Shown here in pieces: positions 51,550 through 61,232 of a stretch of 64,000 nt of DNA. Origin of the DNA: Coriaria nepalensis (taxonomy: Eukaryota > Streptophyta > Magnoliopsida > Cucurbitales > Coriariaceae); assembly GCA_027186245.1 (NCBI GenBank), contig CP114483.1, positions 9,382,220-9,446,219 on the forward strand. The letters are read 5' to 3'. How positions within the stretch are numbered: the first letter of the stretch is position 1; each line of letters starts with the position of its first letter. Both the position numbers and the translations under genes were made by a program. The notes under the pieces were generated by a model. That model saw only the letters and a list, made by a program, of their open reading frames with translations, made no database searches and was not told the DNA's origin.

Positions 51550-54500
51550 CAATAGATCAACATCAAGTTATGCACGGACGTCATGTTTAAAGTGCGAATT
51601 TCATTCGAAGTGATTTAGAATGATTTAATGACTGAAAGAGACGCAATTATACGACTTTCAGGCTAAAAAAATGCATAGTTTCCTCCAATAGATCATTTGC
51701 AGGTTATGAATGAAAGTCGTGTTTTAAATGCAAAAATAGAATTGGTTCGACGTGCTTTCAAATAATTTAATGATATGAAAATACTGAATGAAATGCTTTT
51801 TAAGGCTAAAATAATGCATGGTCGTCTGCAATAGATTAATTGCAAGTTATGTTACAAAATCATGTTTGAAGAGCGTAAATAGAATTCATTCGAATTAATT
51901 TAGAATGATGTAATCACTACAAGAGACTCAATGACATGATTTTAAGGCTAAACAAATGCATTGTTGCCATCAATAGATCAACATCAAGTTATGCACGGAC
52001 ATCATGTTTAAAGTGCGAATTTCGTTCGAAGTGATTTAGAATGATTTAATGACTGAAAGAGATGCAATTATACGACTTTCAGGCTAAAAAAATGCATAGT
52101 TTCCTTCAATAGATCATTTGCAGGTTATGAATGAAAGTCGTGTTTTAAATGCAAAAATAGAATTGGTTCGACGTGCTTTCAAATAATTTAATGATATGAA
52201 AATGCTGAATGAAATGCTTTTTAAGGCTAAAATAATGCATGGTCGTCTGCAATAGATTAATTGCAAGTTATGTTAGAAAATCATGTTTGAAGAGCGTAAA
52301 TAGAATTCGTTCGAATTAATTTAGAATGATTTAATCACTACAAGAGACTCAATGACATGATTTTAAGGCTAACCAAATGCATTGTTGCCTTCAATAGATC
52401 AATAGCAAGTTATGCACGGACATCATGTTTAAAGCGTGAATTTCGTTCGAAGTGATTTAGAATGATTTAATGACTGAATGTGACGCAATTATACGACTTT
52501 AAGGCTAAAAAAATGCATAGTTTCCTTCAATAGATCATTTGCAGGTTATGAATGAAAGTCGTGTTTTAAATGGAAAAATAGAATTGGTTCGACGTGCTTT
52601 CAAATAATTTAATGATATGAAAATACTGAATGAAATGCTTTTTAAGGCTAAAATAATGCATGGTCGTCTGCAATAGATTAATTGCAAGTTATGTTAGAAA
52701 ATCATGTTTGAAGAGCGTAAATAGAATTCGTTCGAATCAATTTAGAATGATTTAATCACTACAAGAGACTCAATGACATGATTTTAAGGCTAAACAAATG
52801 CATTGTTGCCATCAATAGATCAACATCAAGTTATGCACGGACGTCATGTTTAAAGTGCGAATTTCATTCGAAGTGATTTAGAATGATTTAATGACTGAAA
52901 GAGACGCAATTATACGACTTTCAGGCTAAAAAAATGCATAGTTTCCTTCAATAGATCATTTGCAGGTTATGAATGAAAGTCGTGTTTTAAATGCAAAAAT
53001 AGAATTGGTTCGACGTGCTTTCAAATAATTTAATGATATGAAAATACAGAATGAAATGCTTTTTAAGGCTAAAATAATGCATGGTCGTCTGCAATAGATT
53101 AATTGCAAGTTATGTTACAAAATCATGTTTGAAGAGCGTAAATAGAATTCATTCGAATTAATTTAGAATGATGTAATCACTACAAGAGACTCAATGACAT
53201 GATTTTAAGGCTAAACAAATGCATTGTTGCCATCAATAGATCAACATCAAGTTATGCACGGACATCATGTTTAAAGTGCGAATTTCGTTCGAAGTGATTT
53301 AGAATGATTTAATGACTGAAAGAGACGCAATTATACGACTTTCAGGCTAAAAAAATGCATAGTTTCCTTCAATAGATCATTTGCAGGTTATGAATGAAAG
53401 TCGTGTTTTAAATGCAAAAATAGAATTGGTTCGACGTGCTTTCAAATAATTTAATGATATGAAAATGCTGAATGAAATGCTTTTTAAGGCTAAAGTAATG
53501 CATGGTCGTCTGCAATAGATTAATTGCAAGTTATGTTAGAAAATCATGTTTGAAGAGCGTAAATAGAATTCGTTCGAATTAATTTAGAATGATTTAATCA
53601 CTACAAGAGACTCAATGACATGATTTTAAGGCTAACCAAATGCATTGTTGCCTTCAATAGATCAATAGCAAGTTATGCACGGACATCATGTTTAAAGCGT
53701 GAATTTCGTTCGAAGTGATTTAGAATGATTTAATGACTGAATGTGACGCAATTATACGACTTTAAGGCTAAAAAAATGCATAGTTTCCTTCAATAGATCA
53801 TTTGCAGGTTATGAATGAAAGTCGTGTTTTAAATGCATAAATAGAATTGGTTCGACGTGCTTTCAAATAATTTAATGATATGAAAATACTGAATGAAATG
53901 CTTTTTAAGGCTAAAAGAATGCATGGTCGTTTGCAATAGATTAATTGCAAGTTATGTTAGAAAATCATGTTTGAAGAGCGTAAATAGAATTCATTCGAAT
54001 TAATTTAGAATGATGTAATCACTACAAGAGACTCAATGACATGATTTTAAGGCTAAACAAATGCATTGTTGCCATCAATAGATCAACATCAAGTTATGCA
54101 CGGACGTCATGTTTAAAGTGCGAATTTCATTCGAAGTGATTTAGAATGATTTAATGACTGAAAGAGACGCAATTATACGACTTTCAGGCTAAAAAAATGC
54201 ATAGTTTCCTTCAATAGATCATTTGCAGGTTATGAATGAAAGTCGTGTTTTAAATGCAAAAATAGAATTGGTTCGATGTGGTTTCAAATAATTTAATGAT
54301 ATGAAAATACTGAATGAAATGCTTTTTAAGGCTAAAATAATGCATGGTCGTCTGCAATAGATTAATTGCAAGTTATGTTAGAAAATCATGTTTGAAGAGC
54401 GTAAATAGAATTCGTTCGAATTAATTTAGAATGATTTAATCACTACAAGAGACTCAATGACATGATTTTAAGGCTAAACAAATGCATTGTTGCCATCAAT

Positions 54501-57500
54501 AGATCAACATCAAGTTATGCACGGACATCATGTTTAAAGTGCGAATTTCGTTCGAAGTGATTTAGAATGATTTAATGACTGAAAGAGACGCAATTATACG
54601 ACTTTCAGGCTAAAAAAATGCATAGTTTCCTTCAATAGATCATTTGCAGGTTATGAATGAAAGTCGTGTTTTAAATGCAAAAATAGAATTGGTTCGACGT
54701 GCTTTCAAATAATTTAATGATATGAAAATGCTGAATGAAATGCTTTTTAAGGCTAAAATAATGCATGGTCGTCTGCAATAGATTAATTGCAAGTTATGTT
54801 AGAAAATCATGTTTGAAGAGCGTAAATAGAATTCGTTCGAATTAATTTAGAATGATTTAATCACTACAAGAGACTCAATGACATGATTTTAAGGCTAAAC
54901 AAATGCATTGTTGCCATCAATAGATCAACATCAAGTTATGCACGGACGTCATGTTTAAAGTGCGAATTTCATTCGAAGTGATTTAGAATGATTTAATGAC
55001 TGAAAGAGACGCAATTATACGACTTTCAGGCTAAAAAAATGCATAGTTTCCTTCAATAGATCATTTGCAGGTTATGAATGAAAGTCGTGTTTTAAATGCA
55101 AAAATAGAATTGGTTCGACGTGCTTTCAAATAATTTAATGATATGAAAATACTGAATGAAATGCTTTTTAAGGCTAAAAGAATGCATGGTCGTCTGCAAT
55201 AGATTAATTGCAAGTTATGTTACAAAATCATGTTTGAAGAGCGTAAATAGAATTCATTCGAATTAATTTAGAATGATGTAATCACTACAAGAGACTCAAT
55301 GACATGATTTTAAGGTCAAACAAATGCATTGTTGCCATCAATAGATCAACTTCAAGTTATGCACGGACATCATGTTTAAAGTGCGAATTTCGTTCGAAGT
55401 GATTTAGAATGATTTAATGACTGAAAGAGACGCAATTATACGACTTTCAGGCTAAAAAAATGCATAGTTTCCTTCAATAGATCATTTGCAGGTTATGAAT
55501 GAAAGTCGTGTTTTAAATGCATAAATAGAATTGGTTCGACGTGCTTTCAAATAATTTAATGATATGAAAATACAGAATGAAATGCTTTTTAAGGCTAAAA
55601 TAATGCATGGTCGTCTGCAATAGATTAATTGCAAGTTATGTTACAAAATCATGTTTGAAGAGCGTAAATAGAATTCATTCGAATTAATTTAGAATGATGT
55701 AATCACTACAAGAGACTCAATGACATGATTTTAAGGCTAAACAAATGCATTGTTGCCATCAATAGATCAACATCAAGTTATGCACGGACATCATGTTTAA
55801 AGTGCGAATTTCGTTCGAAGTGATTTAGAATGATTTAATGACTGAAAGAGATGCAATTATACGACTTTCAGGCTAAAAAAATGCATAGTTTCCTTCAATA
55901 GATCATTTGCAGGTTATGAATGAAAGTCGTGTTTTAAATGCAAAAATAGAATTGGTTCGACGTGCTTTCAAATAATTTAATGATATGAAAATACTGAATG
56001 AAATGCTTTTTAAGGCTAAAATAATGCATGGTCGTCTGCAATAGATTAATTGCAAGTTATGTTAGAAAATCATGTTTGAAGAGCGTAAATAGAATTCGTT
56101 CGAATCAATTTAGAATGATTTAATCACTACAAGAGACTCAATGACATGATTTTAAGGCTAAACAAATGCATTGTTGCCATCAATAGATCAACATCAAGTT
56201 ATGCACGGACGTCATGTTGAAAGTGCGAATTTCATTCGAAGTGATTTAGAATGATTTAATGACTGAAAGAGACGCAATTATACGATTTTCAGGCTAAAAA
56301 AATGCATAGTTTCCTTCAATAGATCATTTGCAGGTTATGAATGAAAGTCGTGTTTTAAATGCAAAAATAGAATTGGTTCGACGTGCTTTCAAATAATTTA
56401 ATGATATGAAAATACTGAATGAAATGCTTTTTAAGGCTAAAAGAATGCATGGTCGTCTGCAATAGATTAATTGCAAGTTATGTTACAAAATCATGTTTGA
56501 AGAGCGTAAATAGAATTCATTCGAATTAATTTAGAATGATGTAATCACTACAAGAGACTCAATGACATGATTTTAAGGTCAAACAAATGCATTGTTGCCA
56601 TCAATAGATCAACTTCAAGTTATGCACGGACATCATGTTTAAAGTGCGAATTTCGTTCGAAGTGATTTAGAATGATTTAATGACTGAAAGAGACGCAATT
56701 ATACGACTTTCAGGCTAAAAAAATGCATAGTTTCCTTCAATAGATCATTTGCAGGTTATGAATGAAAGTCGTGTTTTAAATGCATAAATAGAATTGGTTC
56801 GACGTGCTTTCAAATAATTTAATGATATGAAAATACAGAATGAAATGCTTTTTAAGGCTAAAATAATGCATGGTCGTCTGCAATAGATTAATTGCAAGTT
56901 ATGTTACAAAATCATGTTTGAAGAGCGTAAATAGAATTCATTCGAATTAATTTAGAATGATGTAATCACTACAAGAGACTCAATGACATGATTTTAAGGC
57001 TAAACAAATGCATTGTTGCCATCAATAGATCAACATCAAGTTATGCACGGACATCATGTTTAAAGTGCGAATTTCGTTCGAAGTGATTTAGAATGATTTA
57101 ATGACTGAAAGAGATGCAATTATACGACTTTCAGGCTAAAAAAATGCATAGTTTCCTTCAGTAGATCATTTGCAGGTTATGAATGAAAGTCGTGTTTTAA
57201 ATGCAAAAATAGAATTGGTTCGACGTGCTTTCAAATAATTTAATGATATGAAAATACTGAATGAAATGCTTTTTAAGGCTAAAATAATGCATGGTCGTCT
57301 GCAATAGATTAATTGCAAGTTATGTTAGAAAATCATGTTTGAAGAGCGTAAATAGAATTCGTTCGAATCAATTTAGAATGATTTAATCACTACAAGAGAC
57401 TCAATGACATGATTTTAAGGCTAAACAAATGCATTGTTGCCATCAATAGATCAACATCAAGTTATGCACGGACGTCATGTTTAAAGTGCGAATTTCATTC

Positions 57501-59548
57501 GAAGTGATTTAGAATGATTTAATGACTGAAAGAGACGCAATTATACGATTTTCAGGCTAAAAAAATGCATAGTTTCCTTCAATAGATCATTTGCAGGTTA
57601 TGAATGAAAGTCGTGTTTTAAATGCAAAAATAGAATTGGTTCGACGTGCTTTCAAATAATTTAATGATATGAAAATACAGAATGAAATGCTTTTTAAGGC
57701 TAAAATAATGCATGGTCGTCTGCAATAGATTAATTGCAAGTTATGTTACAAAATCATGTTTGAAGAGCGTAAATAGAATTCATTCGAATTAATTTAGAAT
57801 GATGTAATCACTACAAGAGACTCAATGACATGATTTTAAGGCTAAACAAATGCATTGTTGCCATCAATAGATCAACATCAAGTTATGCACGGACATCATG
57901 TTTAAAGTGCGAATTTCGTTCGAAGTGATTTAGAATGATTTAATGACTGAAAGAGACGCAATTATACGACTTTCAGGCTAAAAAAATGCATAGTTTCCTT
58001 CAATAGATCATTTGCAGGTTATGAATGAAAGTCGTGTTTTAAATGCAAAAATAGAATTGGTTCGACGTGCTTTCAAATAATTTAATGATATGAAAATACA
58101 GAATGAAATGCTTTTTAAGGCTAAAATAATGCATGGTCGTCTGCAATAGATTAATTGCAAGTTATGTTACAAAATCATGTTTGAAGAGCGTAAATAGAAT
58201 TCATTCGAATTAATTTAGAATGATGTAATCACTACAAGAGACTCAATGACATGATTTTAAGGCTAAACAAATGCATTGTTGCCATCAATAGATCAACATC
58301 AAGTTATGCACGGACATCATGTTTAAAGTGCGAATTTCGTTCGAAGTGATTTAGAATGATTTAATGACTGAAAGAGACGCAATTATACGACTTTCAGGCT
58401 AAAAAAATGCATAGTTTCCTTCAATAGATCATTTGCAGGTTATGAATGAAAGTCGTGTTTTAAATGCAAAAATAGAATTGGTTCGACGTGCTTTCAAATA
58501 ATTTAATGATATGAAAATACTGAATGAAATGCTTTTTAAGGGTAAAAGAATGCATGGTCGTCTGCAATAGATTAATTGCAAGTTATGTTACAAAATCATG
58601 TTTGAAGAGCGTAAATAGAATTCATTCGAATTAATTTAGAATGATGTAATCACTACAAGAGACTCAATGACATGATTTTAAGGTCAAACAAATGCATTGT
58701 TGCCATCAATAGATCAACTTCAAGTTATGCACGGACATCATGTTTAAAGTGCGAATTTCGTTCGAAGTGATTTAGAATGATTTAATGACTGAAAGAGACG
58801 CAATTATACGACTTTCAGGCTAAAAAAATGCATAGTTTCCTTCAATAGATCATTTGCAGGTTATGAATGAAAGTCGTGTTTTAAATGCAAAAATAGAATT
58901 GGTTCGACGTGCTTTCAAATAATTTAATGATATGAAAATACTGAATGAAATGCTTTTTAAGGCTAAAATAATGCATGGTCGTCTGCAATAGATTAATTGC
59001 AAGTTATGTTAGAAAATCATGTTTGAAGAGCGTAAATAGAATTCGTTCGAATTAATTTAGAATGATTTAATCACTACAAGAGACTCAATGACATGATTTT
59101 AAGGCTAAACAAATGCATTGCTGCCATCAATAGATCAACATCAAGTTATGCACGGACATCATGTTTAAAGTGCGAATTTCGTTCGAAGTGATTTAGAATG
59201 ATTTAATGACTGAAAGAGACGCAATTATACGACTTTAAGGCTAAAAAAATGCATAGTTTCCTTCAATAGATCATTTGCAGGTTATGAATGAAAGTCGTGT
59301 TTTAAATGCAAAAATAGAATTGGTTCGACGTGCTTTCAAATAATTTAATGATATGAAAATGCTGAATGAAATGCTTTTTAAGGCTAAAATAATGCATGGT
59401 CGTCTGCAATAGATTAATTGCAAGTTATGTTAGAAAATCATGTTTGAAGAGCGTAAATAGAATTCGTTCGAATTAATTTAGAATGATTTAATCACTACAA
59501 GAGACTCAATGACATGATTTTAAGGCTAAACAAATGCATTGTTGCCTT
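51550..59548 (+). repeat. Trimer higher-order repeat domain (1263 bp)
   Basis: Unit starts are 51550, 51971, 52392; 52813, 53234, 53655; 54076, 54497; 54918, 55339, 55760; 56181, 56602, 57023; 57444, 57865, 58286, 58707, 59128. The marker unit with GGACGTCATG and TTCATTCG in A opens each group (51550, 52813, 54076, 54918, 56181, 57444), so spacing is 1263 bp except for one 842-bp step. The pairs 55339/56602 (CAACTTCAAG, TGCATAAATAG), 55760/57023 (GAGATGCAATT, CGAATCAATTT) and 52392/53655 (GCGTGAATTTC) confirm the register. Three linked C changes (GTTACAAAATC, AATTCATTCG, GATGTAATC) are frequent only here and just upstream. Confidence 0.82.
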
Positions 59549-61232
59549 CAATCGATCAATAGCAAGTTATGCACGGACATCATGTTTAAAGCGTGAATTT
59601 CGTTCGAAGTGATTTAGAATGATTTAATGACTGAATGTGACGCAATTATACGACTTTAAGGCTAAAAAAATGCATAGTTTCCTTCAATAGATCATTTGCA
59701 GGTTATGAATGAAAGTCGTGTTTTAAATGCATAAATAGAATTGGTTCGACGTGCTTTCAAATAATTTAATGATATGAAAATACTGAATGAAATGCTTTTT
59801 AAGGCTAAAAGAATGCATGGTCGTTTGCAATAGATTAATTGCAAGTTATGTTAGAAAATCATGTTTGAAGAGCGTAAATAGAATTCATTCGAATTAATTT
59901 AGAATGATGTAATCACTACAAGAGACTCAATGACATGATTTTAAGGCTAAACAAATGCATTGTTGCCATCAATAAATCAACATCAAGTTATGCACGGACA
60001 TCATGTTTAAAGTGCGAATTTCGTTCGAAGTGATTTAGAATGATTTAATGACTGAAAGAGACGCAATTATACGACTTTCAGGCTAAAAAAATGCATAGTT
60101 GCCTTTAATGGATCATTTCCAGGTTATGCATGAAAGTCGTGTTTTAAACGCAAAAATAGAATTGGTTCGACGTGCTTTCAAATAATTTAATGATATGAAA
60201 AGACTAAATGATATGCTTTTTAAGGCTAAAATAATGCATGGTTGTCTGCAATAGATTAATTGCAAGTTATGTTAGAAAATCATGTTTGAAGAGCGTAAAT
60301 AGAATTCGTTCGAATTAATTTAGAATGATTTAATCACTACAAGAGACTCAATGACATGATTTTAAGGCTAAACAAATGCATTGTTGCCTTCAATCGATCA
60401 ATAGCAAGTTATGCACGGACATCATGTTTAAAGCGTGAATTTCGTTCGAAGTGATTTAGAATGATTTAATGACTGAATGTGACGCAATTATACGACTTTA
60501 AGGCTAAAAAAATGCATAGTTTCCTTCAATAGATCATTTGCAGGTTATGAATGAAAGTCGTGTTTTAAATGCATAAATAGAATTGGTTCGACGTGCTTTC
60601 AAATAATTTAATGATATGAAAATACTGAATGAAATGCTTTTTAAGGCTAAAAGAATGCATGGTCGTTTGCAATAGATTAATTGCAAGTTATGTTAGAAAA
60701 TCATGTTTGAAGAGCGTAAATAGAATTCATTCGAATTAATTTAGAATGATGTAATCACTACAAGAGACTCAATGACATGATTTTAAGGCTAAACAAATGC
60801 ATTGTTGCCATCAATAAATCAACATCAAGTTATGCACGGACATCATGTTTAAAGTGCGAATTTCGTTCGAAGTGATTTAGAATGATTTAATGACTGAAAG
60901 AGACGCAATTATACGACTTTCAGGCTAAAAAAATGCATAGTTGCCTTTAATGGATCATTTCCAGGTTATGCATGAAAGTCGTGTTTTAAACGCAAAAATA
61001 GAATTGGTTCGACGTGCTTTCAAATAATTTAATGATATGAAAAGACTAAATGATATGCTTTTTAAGGCTAAAATAATGCATGGTTGTCTGCAATAGATTA
61101 ATTGCAAGTTATGTTAGAAAATCATGTTTGAAGAGCGTAAATAGAATTCGTTCGAATTAATTTAGAATGATTTAATCACTACAAGAGACTCAATGACATG
61201 ATTTTAAGGCTAAACAAATGCATTGTTGCCAA
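59549..61232 (+). repeat. Dimer duplication, two apparently identical 842-bp copies
   Basis: Units at 59549 and 59970 are repeated at 60391 and 60812. The first of each pair has CAATCGATCAATAGC, AGCGTGAATTTCG, TGCATAAATAG and GGTCGTTTGC. The second has CAATAAATC in A and an old-style B (TTTAATGGATCATTTCC, AAACGCAAAAATAG, AAAAGACTAAATG). I found no difference between the copies on reading, so this is one of the youngest duplications in the window, or possibly an assembly duplication. Confidence 0.85.
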
